NCBI GenBank assembly: GCA_036924285.1
Contig: JAYKYS010000001.1
Span: 7,341,501 to 7,405,500, forward strand
DNA from: Asterella californica
Taxonomy: Eukaryota; Streptophyta; Marchantiopsida; Marchantiales; Aytoniaceae
Direction of reading: 5' to 3'
Length of the DNA stretch: 64,000 nt
The stretch's first letter is position 1; each line of letters begins with the position of its first letter. The notes below the pieces were generated by a model, which was given only the letters and a program-made list of their open reading frames with translations, was not told the DNA's origin and did no database searches. Made by a program: the position numbers and the translations under genes. Positions 1 to 11,153 of the stretch are shown here, piece by piece.

Positions 1-1478
1 CCTTTGGTGTTGTAGGTGGTAGATCCTCCATAGTCTCCTCCCGAGTAGGTGTTGTCTCCTGCCTTGCCTCTGGTCTAGCCCTTTCACTCCTTGTAGCAGG
101 TCGTTTGGCTGTAGAAGCCTCACCTGCATCCTCTCTCCTGCGTTTTTCTTCTAGTAGAGCTTCATGCTGACTTCTTGCAACATAAGCATGCACTGACATA
201 GTGTCCACATGGTCATTCCATCCTGTAGTTTCTCTAATTGAGTTGCCAACCCTTCGTAGCACATCCTTGTCTAGCTCTGTTCTAGCTACGGACCGCACTA
301 CATCTGACCACAACCCAGTAGTCCCTTTCTCTCTCTCCATCTCCACTTTCACTCCACAGGTAGCAGCATTCACAAGAGAAACAGCATGTGATGCTGATAT
401 CTCATTCACAAGTCTCTTCATACCACCCTTGCCAAAGTTGGTTCCCAACATCATCCCAGTCTCTCTCAGATGGATCTTACCATCTTTGAAGAAGATGAGA
501 TCCTTCCTCAATGCATCTGAAAACTCTCCACAATCTCTTCTTACATGGTCTAGGCTATCGCACCATATACAATGATGAACAAAGCCTTCTCTCATCTGAG
601 GTCTTTGCATAGCAGGCTGTACATTCTGCTCCTTCTCTTCTAACCTAGTGAGCTTAAGCTTAAGCTCCTTCATACCCTTAATCAACTCATCAAGCGGTGA
701 GTCTTCCTCTCTAGCAATTACCAAAGCGGGCTTAGTAGGCAACTGCTTGACAGGAATTATCAGAGGTGCTGCTTCACTTACCACCACCTTGTCCCTTCTT
801 CTCTGTCTCTTGGTCAGCAAAGAAACAGCCTCTTCAACCTCCTTCCAGTCAGTCTTCAATCCTCTCTCCTCACTCTTGTCTTCCAGCAACAGCTCAAGCT
901 TCTCCTGAATAGTCACGTTCGCTGCTTGTAAGAAAAGCTCGGTCTTCTCAACCTCTAGTGTAAGCTTCTTTGTCCTAGAAAGCTGAGCATATTGACGATC
1001 AAACTCCCTTAACAACTCATTTACAGACAAACCTTTGTTAGGCTTCACCACCCACTCCAAGAATGTTCTCTTGGTCACTCTCTCTGAGTCTTCAGTGTAG
1101 TACTCCTCCTTCAAAGCTCGCATAAAGCTCTCCCAACTCTGTCCTTGCTGCTGCTTGAGCTCCTTCACACGCCCACGAATCTCAGGGACAACAGCAAGTT
1201 CAAAGTTCTCCACCATCTCCTTCTCATTGTACCTTGTTCACCTCCATCTCCCTAGCATAGTATCGCACATACTTGGAAATATCTGTCCCCTTGAACTGAT
1301 CCATCTGATGCACCACAGATTGCAACGCCTTGGTTGCTAATACCTCCTTCCTCTCTGTGCTCTGCTGCTGCTGCATAAACATGGAAAAAGCTTGGAACAT
1401 CTTCATCGTAGCAGCATCCAACTGAACAGGTTGCTGAGCAGCAGCAACAGCTCCACTTGATGATCCTTGGTTGGCCAT
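1..1478 (-). pseudogene. gag: Element A gag (5' part), frameshifted
   Basis: This is the capsid/nucleocapsid precursor that would form the cytoplasmic particle packaging the element's RNA. The ATG at 1478 opens MANQGSSSGAVAAAQQPVQL, 48 nt after the primer site. The first 84 codons match element F gag (MQQQQ-TERKE, KALQSVV, ISKYVRYYAREME). A frame change near 1225-1235 then separates them from the continuation, which is collinear with C gag: TFLEWV-KPNKG, the helical FDRQYAQLSRT region, the long ELLLEDK stretch and a CX2CX4HX4C knuckle read from about 580-540. The frame runs to the window edge without protease. At three of C's stop codons A keeps a sense codon where comparison is possible. Confidence 0.8.
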
Positions 1479-1525
1479 GATATCCGATCCTGTAACACTC
1501 TCAAGAAAACTCTCACCCTAGGTGT

Positions 1526-1543
1526 TTCACGTCGAGTTCACCA
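1526..1543 (-). promoter_or_regulatory. Element A primer binding site, tRNA-Trp-like
   Basis: The minus strand reads TGGTGAACTCGACGTGAA, ten nt inside the 5' LTR edge. The complement ends in TTCACGTCGAGTTCACCA, which differs at one base from the 3' end of plant tRNA-Trp as I recall it (TTCACGTCGGGTTCACCA). The same 18-mer occurs in element F. It would prime minus-strand DNA synthesis. Confidence 0.7.
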
Positions 1544-1553
1544 AAAGAGAGTA

Positions 1554-2837
1554 TGTCGGAGTGTAATCCGTCTACCTAGGAAAGCGCCGGGCTTCTGGCT
1601 GTGGTTGTTCACTCAAGAGGTTGACTTTCAGGTTACAACAGGGGCTATAAACACTCACACAGATGTGTAAGATCTAGTAATACACCCAGAAGGCGAAATT
1701 CAGGTCTAGCTGGCAATATTAGGTTCCGACTGCGAACTTTGACACTCACGGAGAAGAAAACTATGAAGGTTTAGACTTCTAAACTTCCCCTACATGTAAA
1801 TGAGGTACTACTGAACTCACAGACGAAGTTTCAGCCTGAGATAAAATTCTGACACGGAGATATGAACAGAAAAGTTCGGAGTAAGAAAATTGCGGCAATT
1901 TCTGGTACCCAGCTGGCTATTTCAACCTAGAACAGAAGATTGGCTCGATCAAATTCAAATATTCTCACAGTATTTGAAGTCTACAGGGTGCTGAACCTCC
2001 CTGTGAAGTTGGGACTCCTGAATGTACACAGAACTCTAGATCTCCTCCTCTGAAGTCGTTGCTCTAGATTAAGAGCTTTCCAGACCCCTCCAGCTTCAGC
2101 GGCCGCCCTGAATTACTGAGTCACTCAATCGATGCGAAACTTTTTGGGAAATTGTAGCCCTGCTGGCAGAGAACACAACCTCGAAGTTTTGAAGCAATTT
2201 CCTCAAATCTGCTGCAAGTGACACTGAAAACCCTAAATCCAACAAAAGTGATTCAATTCTAGCACAATTCGAACTTCAATTGATCATAACTTCGTCTTTA
2301 TTGACTCAAATCGATCGAAAATTTCACTGGAAGTGCTTGGCATGACGACCTCTCTCTCCCTGTGCTCTCAGATTTTCCAAGATCCCCCACCAAATGCTCG
2401 AACTCCTCTCTAGAGCTCTGTTTCTAAATTTAGAGTTTAACAAAAGACAAAAACAGACCAATGGGAGTTCATAGCTCCACTTGGTTGTCCTTTAGTACCA
2501 TAAACCACGTGGCAACTTAGTTTTACTCATAGGCTACCACGTCAAGCCCCCTAGAGTGCCAGCGTAAAACTTAAATCACTTAAAACGACACGCAACCCTG
2601 AAAAATAACTTAAATCAGCTAGAAAGCGTGCATGGGTGACACGCAATTACAACCCATGAGCTTAAGCCCTATCAACATGGTAATCAACCTACTAAGACTC
2701 AAAATAGTGTTAACACCGTATGCAAAGATGTCAAACATATACATAAACGACTAGAAGTAATATAAGCTAACTTCTAGAACTACTAAACTCAAGCGTCGGA
2801 GTAGAAATATAACATGTAGCCGCCAAGTAGCGCGACA
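1554..2837 (-). repeat. Element A 5' LTR (1,284 bp)
   Basis: On the minus strand it begins TGTCGCGCTACTTGGCGGC and ends ACTCCGACA. It aligns along its whole length with the C LTR at 18827-20108, with scattered substitutions. A CACGTG G-box lies at 2506-2511 and an AATAAA at 2302-2297 on the sense strand, both kept in the C LTR. No good open frame runs through it. Short ORFs inside it are not conserved and I do not call them. Confidence 0.8.
2506..2511. promoter_or_regulatory. G-box CACGTG in A LTR
   Basis: A palindromic CACGTG sits in the U3 half of the LTR and is preserved in the C LTR at 19153-19158. ACGT-core boxes bind plant bZIP and bHLH factors. Its role here is inferred. Confidence 0.35.
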
Positions 2838-3422
2838 GCGGATTTCACCATTTCATCTTCTCAAGCGAGATATGATGTGGTTGAAGATGTGGGTGCTCAG
2901 AAAGCCAACATCACTGTTGGACAACTGATCGCATTTAATCCCAGTTTACGAAGACAACTCAGAGGAGGACTGAGTTCTAAGAGAAGCAAAAAGAAGAAAC
3001 CCAAGAGCAAGACATCAAAATCTGTGGGAGTTGGTGTGATGGATGTGCATGCTTCAGAGATATGCACTAAGGCTTCAAAGATTGAAGTCCGATTGAATGG
3101 TCACTATGTCTCTGACGTGTTGGTGGATGGAAGGTCAGCTGTAAATGCCATATCGGAGAGGTTGATGAAGAAGTTGGAGATGGAACCAACTCGCCCGGCT
3201 AGCATTGTTGTGGGAATGACTAACAAGCAATGGATAAGACCGCTTGGTGTGTTAGAGAAGGTGGTTGTGTCTGTGATGGGAGTTCAGACATTGATGTCCT
3301 TTCAAGTGTTAAAGGACTCTAGTTATGATTTGCTCCTGGGTAAGCCTTGGTTGAGAGCTGTGCGCACCACTGATAGGTGGCACATGGATACTTACGGATT
3401 GGACCTAGAGATCATAGAGTGA
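2838..3422 (+). pseudogene. Element B Gag-protease region
   Basis: A basic stretch (SKRSKKKKPKSKTSKS, about residues 40-55) is followed by a retropepsin-like segment, VSDVLVDGRSAVNAISERLM, and a downstream LLLGKPWLRA that matches the usual second hydrophobic motif (ILG-PWL). The active-site triad reads D-G-R instead of D-S/T-G, so catalysis is doubtful. The frame is already open at element A's edge, so the N-terminus has been cut off by that insertion. It ends at TGA 3420-3422, and an acidic linker follows in another frame up to about 3600. Confidence 0.6.
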
Positions 3423-3616
3423 TAGTACCTCTCTCGGGTGTTGGAGTTGTGACTTCTGACTATGATAGACCCACTTGTGACTACTGGGAATCTGATACGG
3501 AGAATGATCATAGTGTCTCAGAAGTAGATATCGGAGATTCTTACGATCAAGAATCCTCGTCTGAGGATGAAGGATTTGGTCGAGATGAATCATTACATTA
3601 GCTTAGTGCTATTGAC

Positions 3617-5160
3617 TTGTTACCTCGACCAGCAGTGGAGAAAGACCCTGACAAAAAGGAGTTGAGTGAGACAGAGATCGTGATAAGACTCTCTACCCTG
3701 AAGTTTGGTATCAATGTCACTCAAGATGAGAAAAATAGATTCTTAGATATATTCCAGAAATATATCCATGTGTTTGCTTTCAGTTACAAGGATTTGAAGG
3801 AGGTGACTCTAGAGACTCATCGAATCGAATTGGAAGAGAATGCAAGACCAGTTCGACAAAATAGAGAAGGGTCAATCCTACGACAGCAATGATGGTCAAG
3901 GAGGAGATAGACAAGTTGAAACAGGTAAGTTTCATCTACGAGGTGGAGAACTCAGAATGGGTTTCACCCATTGTGATTGTCAAGAAGAAGAATGGTAAGT
4001 TGCGAGTGTGCATAGACTATAAGAAGCTGAATGTAGTTACCAAGAAGGATTATTATCCTCTACCATTTATAGATGAGATTTTGAAAGAAGTTGCTGGTCA
4101 TGAGTGGTATAGCTTTGGTGATGGTTATAGTGAGTATAACCAGATCAAGATAGCACAGGAGTACCAGCAGTTGACTACTTTCACTACTCCTTGGAGAACA
4201 TTCGCATTTCGGGTGATGTCATTCAGACTGTGTAATGCTCCGGCCACGTTTCAAAGGTTCATGAACAAGGTGTTTGAACCATTCATAGAGAAGTTTGTTC
4301 GTGATTTCATTGACAATTTTGTGTGTACGGAAGAAAGGAGGACCACTTTGATCATGTGATCAAAGTTTTGCAGCGGTTGGAGCAAGCCAACGCTTCTCTA
4401 AATCCGGAGAAATGCATCTTTGGTTGCGAAGAAGGTCTGTTGTTAGGACACATCATTTCCAAGAATGGGAATGCAGTAGATCCTGAGAAGGTGAAGAAGA
4501 TTGTGGATCTTCTATTTCCGATCAACTTGACAAAGTTGAGACAGTTTCTTGGCATGGTGGGATATTATTGTAGGTTTATCTTCTCTTTCTCAAACAAAGC
4601 AATAGCTTTGACTATGTACATGAAGAATGGAGTTGATTTTGACTTAATAGTGCATGATCAGAAGGCAAAGGAAGCATTTGAGGAGCTGAAAAGGGCATTG
4701 GTGACAGCTCCTATACTTGCTAAACCTGAGTGGAGTAAAGCATTTATTCTATATACGAATGCCTTCAATGTAGCAATTGGATGTACATTAAGTCAGTTAG
4801 ATGGAGATGGGCATGATCATCCTATAGCTTATGCTAGTAGGCAGATGGTTCCAGCAGAGAAGAATTACTCCATGGCTGAACGAGAAGGATTAGCGGTGAT
4901 CTTTGGATTGAAGAAATTTTGACACTACTTGCTAGGAGAGAAATTTTCCATAGTCATAGATCACAAGGCTTTAAAGTATATCTTTAATAAACCTAATGCC
5001 GAAAGTCGTATTGCTCGTTGGAAGATCCTTCTAACAGAGTATGATTATATGAAAATAGACCAGGGAAAAGCATGCGAATGTTGATTTTTTATCGAGGGCT
5101 TATGATGATGAGAGAGAAGAACCGTTTGATGATTCATTTCCAGACGAGCATCTGATGACC
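3617..5160 (+). pseudogene. pol: Element B reverse transcriptase and RNase H, broken
   Basis: The RT fingers and palm are clear: WVSPIVIVKKKNGKLRVCID, the YPLPFIDEIL segment and CNAPATFQRFMNKVF. The catalytic box reads F-I-D-N (about 4306-4317) where active enzymes have two aspartates. The thumb and connection (RQFLGMVGYYCRFI) and RNase H follow, with ILYTNAFNVAIG near 4745, MAEREGLAVIFGLKKF, VIDHKALKYIF and finally ANVDFLSRAYDDE near 5070-5110. The reading frame changes near 3890, near 4320 and near 5050, and a TGA sits at 4920-4922. It is a dead copy. Confidence 0.8.
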
Positions 5161-5238
5161 ATCACAAACATTGAGGACATACCGGACGAATACAAGAAAA
5201 TCTAGAGTTTCTTTGCAGATGGCTCTTTTCCAGAAGGT

Positions 5239-6492
5239 ATGAATACCCGAGAACGTAACGCGTTGATCAAGAGATGCAAACCTTACACCATGGTGGAAGG
5301 AATTCTATTTCATCAAGGAGCAGATGGGCTACTAAAGATAACAGTTGGTCAGAAGAAGGCGTTCAAGCTAATGCACGAGTTTCACGACAAAACTGTTTGC
5401 GGAGGTCACTTTGCCGGTAAGATAACAACCTTCAAGATTTTGGATGCGGGTTATCACTGGAGAAGGATTTTCAAAGAGTGTCTAGACTATTGCAAAACTT
5501 GCGACGTATGTCAAGCATTTGCTCTGAAGTCTACTAGAACACCTCCGTTAAGATCAATTCCCGTGTTAGGATCATTTGAGAAGTGGTGTATTGATTTTGT
5601 AGGTCCTCTTAATAAGACACCTCGAGGCAATAGATACATTATAATCACCACTGACTATTGTACCAAGTGGGTAGAGGCTAGACCTTTCAGAGAGACTAAT
5701 AAGACAGAAGTCGGTAGATTCTTATGAGAGAAGATCATCACAAGATTTGGATGTCCGTTAGAGTTGGTCTCAGATAGAGGAGGAGAGTTTGTAGGGAGCA
5801 TGACTACTGCTATGCTACAACACTTTTCTATCAAGCCACGAGTAACAACCTCATACAAACCAAATGCTAATGATCTTGCAGAGAAGACCAATCTTACATT
5901 TTGTATGATGCTCGTCAAAGATGCTGATGTTGAGACTGCAAAACATACTTGGGATAAGAGGCTACATGCCATCTTATGAGAGTATCGAACGACAAAAAAG
6001 ACTTCTACTGGGTACTCCTCATTTCGACTGGTTTATGGAGTGGAGTCCAAGTTGCTGATCCAATTCAAATTGGATACTTTTCAAACTATTCAACGAAAGT
6101 TGAAGAGGTCGAGGGGAGAAGACGTGGTCAGATCAAGAAGAGAGCAACTCATGGAGTTGGAAGAGACCCGAGCGGTAGCAATGATCCGGATGGAATGAGC
6201 TCAGGCGTATCAAAAGAAGAGTTACGACAAACGATTGAGCAAGAGAGACGTAAAATCTTTTCAAGTCAGAGATTGGGTAATGTTGTATGATACTATCAGA
6301 TTCAAGAGGGCTAGGAAGAAGTTTCTTCCGATATATTTTGGTCCTTTTGTTGTAGATAAGGTGTGGAGCAACTTCACATATGACCTTCAAGAGCTGGGAG
6401 GAAGGAGATTCGATCGGATAAACCATGACAAGTTGAAGTTGTTTCATCGACGAAAGTTCTCTCTTCACTCCGAGGACGGAGCGAAAATTTAA
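5239..6492 (+). pseudogene. int: Element B integrase and C-terminal tail, broken
   Basis: The zinc-binding HHCC module is visible (H-EFH, CGGHF, then C-KTCDVC near 5490-5515). The catalytic core follows with aspartates in CIDFVGP (about 5590) and SDRGGEF (about 5770) and a glutamate in LAEKTNLT (about 5880). In-frame TGA codons at 5725-5727 and 5957-5979 interrupt the core at positions where relatives have tryptophan. The last ORF (6235-6492) carries the C-terminal beta module (RDWVMLYD, FGPFVVDKV, YDLQELGG-RFDRINHDKLKLF). It closes 10-15 nt before the start of LTR-like DNA. Confidence 0.8.
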
Positions 6493-6504
6493 TCCGGGGA
6501 TAAA

Positions 6505-7340
6505 AGGTAACGACCTATGTTACACAAAGGATGTTTGTCTATTAGTAAGGTGTTTACTTATAGTTAAGTGTGGAGAATGTTTATTTGCTGCCCAAGTACT
6601 TTAAGGAGATATCAAGTTAGTCATGACTAGCTAACATTAGTTATGGTTAAACTTAGCTGTACTTTTGGGCAGAAATCAGATATTTGCTAAAGAGTGAGCA
6701 CTACTATCTTGTCATCTTGTCTAAAAGGTAAAAAGGAGGTGGAAAATATCCCTTATCTCCTTTTTGACTTGATATTAGTGGTTGGGTTAAAGTTGTGGAC
6801 TTTGTGGGCATTAAAAACAAGAAGAGATTCCACATGTCTCCTTTTTAGTGGATCCTAGTGTAGAGAGGGGTGGAAATTTAAGATTCCTTGAGAATATTTC
6901 AGAATCCTTCTAGAAGTTATTGACTTTGAAGGAATAAGCCAATGTGAAAAGATAAGAAGTTCATGTGATTAATGCTTTTATCTTAAGTAATATCTTAGTA
7001 AAACTCGGTAAAAATAGTTACGGCTGAGTTACCGGAGAGTACCAAAGTAAAAACCTAGAATGTATAAATAGAGGAGTAGAGAAGAGCTCCTCATCCTTGT
7101 CTTCACATCGTCGTAATGACAACTTGAGTAATATAGAGAGCATGTGATATTTTAGCATGTGAGAACTTGAGAGACGTCGTTAGAATGGATTTTTGATGAG
7201 TTTATGGAGAATTTTAGTTGATGACGTTATGGATGTATGAATGAGTGAACTTCGCATTTTTTCTCTTCAAGTTCATGGTGTGCTTCCATCATGAGAGATC
7301 GAGGGGTAGTTGATCGATAGGATCGCGGAGATATTACAGA
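6505..7340 (+). repeat. Element B LTR-like region
   Basis: This non-coding stretch lies between the integrase tail and a gag-like region. A purine-rich run (CCGGGGATAAAAGG, about 6495-6508) precedes TAACGACC, and a TTACA occurs at about 7334-7338, which could be the worn ends of a TGTAA...TTACA LTR. A good TATA box lies at 7063-7070. Both edges are estimates and no second copy is in the window. No primer site was recognised after it. Confidence 0.45.
7063..7070 (+). promoter_or_regulatory. TATA box TATAAATA of the B LTR
   Basis: TGTATAAATAGAGG is a textbook plant TATA box. It lies between the AT-rich upstream half of the LTR and the gag-like region, in the orientation of element B. Transcription would be expected to start about 30 nt downstream. 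Confidence 0.5.
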
Positions 7341-7411
7341 GCTCAATAAGAGCGGGGTTAGGCAGATTGGCATCACTTCTAGTGACGAGATTTTGACGCT
7401 CTAGTTAGAGC

Positions 7412-8419
7412 TTGGTGTTCGCGATTGGCATGGAGGTTGTCGTCACGGAGGTCCATGGAGATTTTGACGGAGATTCAGCTGCAGTAAGCAATCAGTTCAC
7501 ACAGAGTGGTGTGAGATACCAATCACTAGCACCGGTCTCATCGGCGAAGAACACCGATTCAGACGATGACGTGGTTGGAAGTACACATAGCGTCACCACA
7601 CCGCTGTTGTGAGACATGGACGAGATCTATGAGGTCAACGAATCCTCAATGATACTTGAGTACGATGGGTATCATTGAGCTAGATGACTCCCTCCAAGAG
7701 ATCGACACTTGATACGATATGTAGCATTTGCAAAACACACACTTGTTCACACTCTTCATGGTTTGGAAGGGTTTGTTCTAGCACTTGGAAGGACTTCCTA
7801 TGGACGATTACCATGAGTTCAGGCAGGACTATTGCGTGGAGATTGAGTTGTGGAGACAACATTGATCTCCCAACTATGTTTCTATCACTATTGACGTAAT
7901 TTCGAGAGACATAGCACCTGCGAGTTTAGGTGCCAATAGTAGTGGTATATCCACGAGTGACGAAATATCTACTATCAACGGTGTGTCCACTAGTAGTGGA
8001 GTAGGGATTAGTACAAGCAAGATAACATCGGCATTTAATCATGTGGTTCAGTTCTTCTAGTGTTTGAGGAATAACTATCAAGGTGTGTAGACCGACAAGT
8101 CGAGGAGTCTGCAGGACTTCCAGCGGAAGAGTGGAGAGAGCCTACACGAGAATATACTCGCATGAGACGGTTGATTAGCGTTACTCAAGAGGTGACGGAG
8201 ACACAGTCAATCCAATTCTGGTATGAGATATTAGACGGAGAGCTACGCATGAGAGTTAGAGATACGACTCTCCTTAGAGACACTCCATCTATGTTAGCGA
8301 TTGTCTTTGGTTTGATTAAGCGGATTGAGCTCAACATGGTGGAAGAGAAGGTGGTGACTGTTGAGTTCAATAGGGAGGCGTTGTCGAGTGACGTGCTTTC
8401 TTATCTGAGAATACACTGA
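7412..8419 (+). pseudogene. gag: Gag-like remnant of a B-type element
   Basis: After an acidic N-terminal ORF (7412-7612, STHSVTTPLL end), the stretch 8090-8420 translated in mixed frames gives LQDFQRKSGESLHENI followed by a helical segment (TQEVTETQSIQFWYEILDGE, MLAIVFGLIKRIE). This has the style of the Ty3 capsid domain, where a short motif with serine and tyrosine or leucine precedes a helical bundle. Frames change repeatedly and no zinc knuckle is found. The identification rests on layout and helix pattern, so it is tentative. Confidence 0.4.
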
Positions 8420-8427
8420 ATATCTGA

Positions 8428-8680
8428 CTGTGGAGAATATGTGTCATACTCTATCACTCAGAATCAGCGGCCACCCAAACCTCTCTCTGACCTCTAAGTA
8501 CACTCCGAACTTGTCCCGCTATGATATCTCAGGTTCTCTCGTCAAATCTCTCTCTCACTCAACTAGAGATAGAACCGGGATATCAGACACGAGCAACTTG
8601 TTCCTGCCATCACCACAAGCACTCTTGGATTTGCTGGTCATCACTACAGCCTCATCACAAGAGAAATACTAACACTCTTA
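8428..8680 (+). other. Unassigned stretch between B gag and the G LTR
   Basis: About 250 bp of pyrimidine-rich DNA. An open frame (8430-8672) has no recognisable domain and may be the Pro/Ser-rich tail of the gag remnant in a shifted frame. I see no terminal repeat or target duplication that would fix the border with the G LTR. Confidence 0.3.
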
Positions 8681-11083
8681 ACGAAAAAGAAAACTACGTG
8701 CAACGCCCGCACACAAATCCAATCCAAACCCACTATGCGTACAAGCAAGCATGCGAGTATGGAGAGGATCTAAACACATGCAATACTAACGATAACTCTC
8801 CATACTCATGATTTAGTGCATTGAATCACTAGCAAAACCTCCAGGTCGACCTGTTCTCCAAAAAACCTTAAATCTTACGTCTTTTGGAGCAAGAATCTCT
8901 CAAATTTGTCTCACTCCTCAATCATAGCTCTGAATGAGATGAAACCAAGGTCAGTTGATAGCCTGTAGAATAAGCTCTCTATTAAAATATTACGTGAAGA
9001 GAGATCATCTCTTCGTTGGCAATTATGTCTTACCAAAATTCGTTGTTTCTACAACATTCATAAAACTACACTATGTTATTTTTGCAACTCTCGGTTTTTG
9101 TACTAGTCAATTGATAACAACCTTTACCTCTCCATAAACTTGATCTCCTCAGCTTCCAACAAGGTATGACATGCACGAATCCAAGTAGTATTGAGCTCAC
9201 AACATGACACCAAAGATGGTGATACCTGATGATATCGAAAACTCAGCCAGCGGAGGGTAACATGTCATAATTCATTCCTTCTTGATGCTCTGAAGCTGAA
9301 ATTCGATCTCCATATTCTTCAATGTCTCATTAACAACTCTAGAAAGTCTTGGATCCAAGTCAAATCCAAATTCTCACAATCAACTCAGATGTGACATTCA
9401 CTCAATCCTCTTCTCAATCTCTCATGATACACTTTCGACAGAACTTTATTGTCCAGTTTCTCACAAATCACTCGACCAAAAGATCTCAAACTTCTGAGGA
9501 AGTTGAAGTGTCTCTTTCACTACCACTTTGTAAAATTCCAGAACTAGACCCTAAACAAACTTTCGGAAAGATCCGAACCATAACTGTCAATGACACAAGG
9601 TCATATGCAGACCCTTGCACACAAAAACAGCGATATCCTTCAACCAAATAACTCCAATGGTCTGAAATTTCACATGCTCGTAGCTGACTATATCTTCTCA
9701 GACACTGAAAAGTTTCATAGCCAAAATCAATCCCAATCTCTCAGTATCGCTTTCAATGTCCTCTGATAACAACACTCTCATAACCTCCGATTTACTTCAG
9801 CAGGCCATAACTCTGTCACTCCAACTTGAAATCGATCAATCTCAACGTCCATCAGCAAGCCCATCTCGAGAGCTTTCTAGCAATAGTCATCTCCTCTCCA
9901 ACAACCCTAGAGAACTCTCAAAAAGTGCAAAAAACCTTACAAATATAAAATTGATCATGAATTTGACCCCCTCATCTTCAATTCATCTAAGCGCTATCAT
10001 GCAAGTCTTGAATTTAGCAGTCGTTGAGTCCACGAGCATCCTCGTCTTCCAAGCTTTCCAACCATATCCAGCATTTCTCGAATGGACCACAAGAAGTGCC
10101 TCTAACCCTCAAAAACGTGAAGAGAACTTGGTGGAAGATGATTGATCAAACTTTCGATCAATAAGAAACAAGTTGACAAAAAATTTTGTCTTCACTCACA
10201 TGACCAACACACAAGGAGAGAATATTTATCACGAGTACCATTTGGGCACTCAAAGCTTATATTAAACACACTACGAATACGTGTCATTGACGATGTCGTT
10301 CATCAAGAAGCCCGTAGACACGAAAGACAAACTACACTCAGTATAGAGTCAGAATGCCGACCCCGAAATAGTCGACAATAAACGGAACTACAAAAAGAAC
10401 GGATGAAGCTATTATCTAGTTGTAATAATCCTCTCGAAAATTCCTCACGATAAACTCTCTTTGCGTCACTTTTAGTCGATTGTAACAACGTATTTTTACC
10501 CAAGTGTTGAACGGAACTCTTTGTAGAAAGTTCAAAGTCAATCGAGGATCCATACCACATCAGAGTAAGATATAAACCGTAAGATCTCAACAGCGTCGTA
10601 AGTGACTATCGAAAGAATGATAGGATCCGGAGTAATCATTACCGCAGTCATAAACGACTCTTTTCAATGAGTCACCATAAATACTCGAAAGTGATCACAC
10701 GGCAGACAATGGAGCTTAATGACGAACGAGTTCGCAAGTGGAAGATCAGGAACACGAATGGGCTCTCCGTTCATGCTTGCCACCCTTATTATCTCTCACT
10801 TCATTCGACAATACTGATAGCACTCACGACTAGACTTGGATAACACATCCGACGATAATGCACGCTCTATATCCAAAGCTCCGTGCATCTCGTTTCATAT
10901 ACAGTAACCTCGCATATGGAGATAAGAGTACTACCCTTATCTCCACTCAGCGGAGAGTGCACGGATCGTCCACATGGAGTCTCATCTTTTGACACGATAA
11001 GATTCTGATGGCTCCACAACATCAAAACACGTACGATAAGAATATGTGCATGTTTCACACCCTAGCCAATCCACAAAATGACA
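8680..11083 (-). repeat. Element G 3' LTR (about 2.4 kb)
   Basis: It starts on the minus strand with TGTCATTTTGTGGATTGG at 11083, right after the polypurine tract. The left edge is set by analogy with F's 2,404 bp LTR. Blocks near 9131-9250 align with F near 55450-55570, and 10338-10774 aligns with 56698-57122. A degenerate TATA-like TATATGAAA lies at 10902-10894, about 120 nt before the first small ORF. Confidence 0.6.
10338..10774 (-). pseudogene. Conserved small ORF pair in G LTR, decayed
   Basis: ORF1 opens at ATG 10774 (MNGEPIRVPDLPL), continues SFVIKLHC and PIILSIVTYDA, and after one base is lost reaches YILL followed by TGA. Two codons later ATG 10553 opens ORF2: PFNTWVKIRC, KVTQREFIVRNF, VVPFIVDYFGVGILTLY, stop at 10338. 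Both match the pairs in element F's LTR (57122-56698) and element E's leader (28482-28904). G carries an extra TGA in ORF1 and a TAG in ORF2, so this copy is inactive. The function is unknown and I recognise no domain. Confidence 0.65.
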
Positions 11084-11121
11084 TCCACTCCCTCTAAACA
11101 TATGCATCTTTTGGTATGCAT
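11084..11121 (-). promoter_or_regulatory. G pre-LTR hairpin and polypurine tract
   Basis: Minus strand: stem ATGCAT (11121-11116), loop ACCAAAAG (11115-11108), stem ATGCAT (11107-11102), then 18 nt ATGTTTAGAGGGAGTGGA to the LTR. The purine run would prime plus-strand DNA. The hairpin has counterparts at the same place in C, H and F. Confidence 0.7.
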
Positions 11122-11153
11122 CAACCTATTCATATGTTGTGGTTGACATCATA

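Larger units (their letters stand above)
1..2837 (-). mobile_element. Element A: Ty3/gypsy LTR retrotransposon, 5' end only
   Basis: Read on the minus strand this is a 5' LTR (2837-1554), a primer binding site (1543-1526) and the first part of gag (1478-1). Protease, pol and the 3' LTR lie beyond the left edge of the window. Its gag matches element C nearly residue for residue after C's chimeric junction, so A shows what an unmodified member of that family looks like. It abuts element B at 2838, inside B's protease-coding region, so A probably inserted into B. The expected duplication GCGGA (2838-2842) cannot be checked because the other end is outside the window. Confidence 0.85.
2838..8680 (+). 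mobile_element. Element B: degenerate Ty3/gypsy element with LTR and downstream gag
   Basis: The order is protease, RT, RNase H, integrase (2838-6492), LTR-like DNA with a TATA box (about 6505-7340), then a gag-like stretch (7412 to about 8672). One LTR flanked by the 3' end of one copy and the 5' end of another is the arrangement of a tandem or recombined array. Every domain carries stops or frameshifts, so B is the oldest Ty3 material here. Its integrase (VCGGHFAGKIT, WCIDFVGPL-KTPRGNRYI) resembles non-chromovirus plant Ty3 elements and no chromodomain is seen. The right edge, against element G, is approximate. Confidence 0.65.

Noticed and set aside
648..908. Ser/Leu-rich 86-residue ORF, also at 13513-13773 on the other strand
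   Set aside because: Exact antisense shadow of gag in A and C. The conservation is that of gag.
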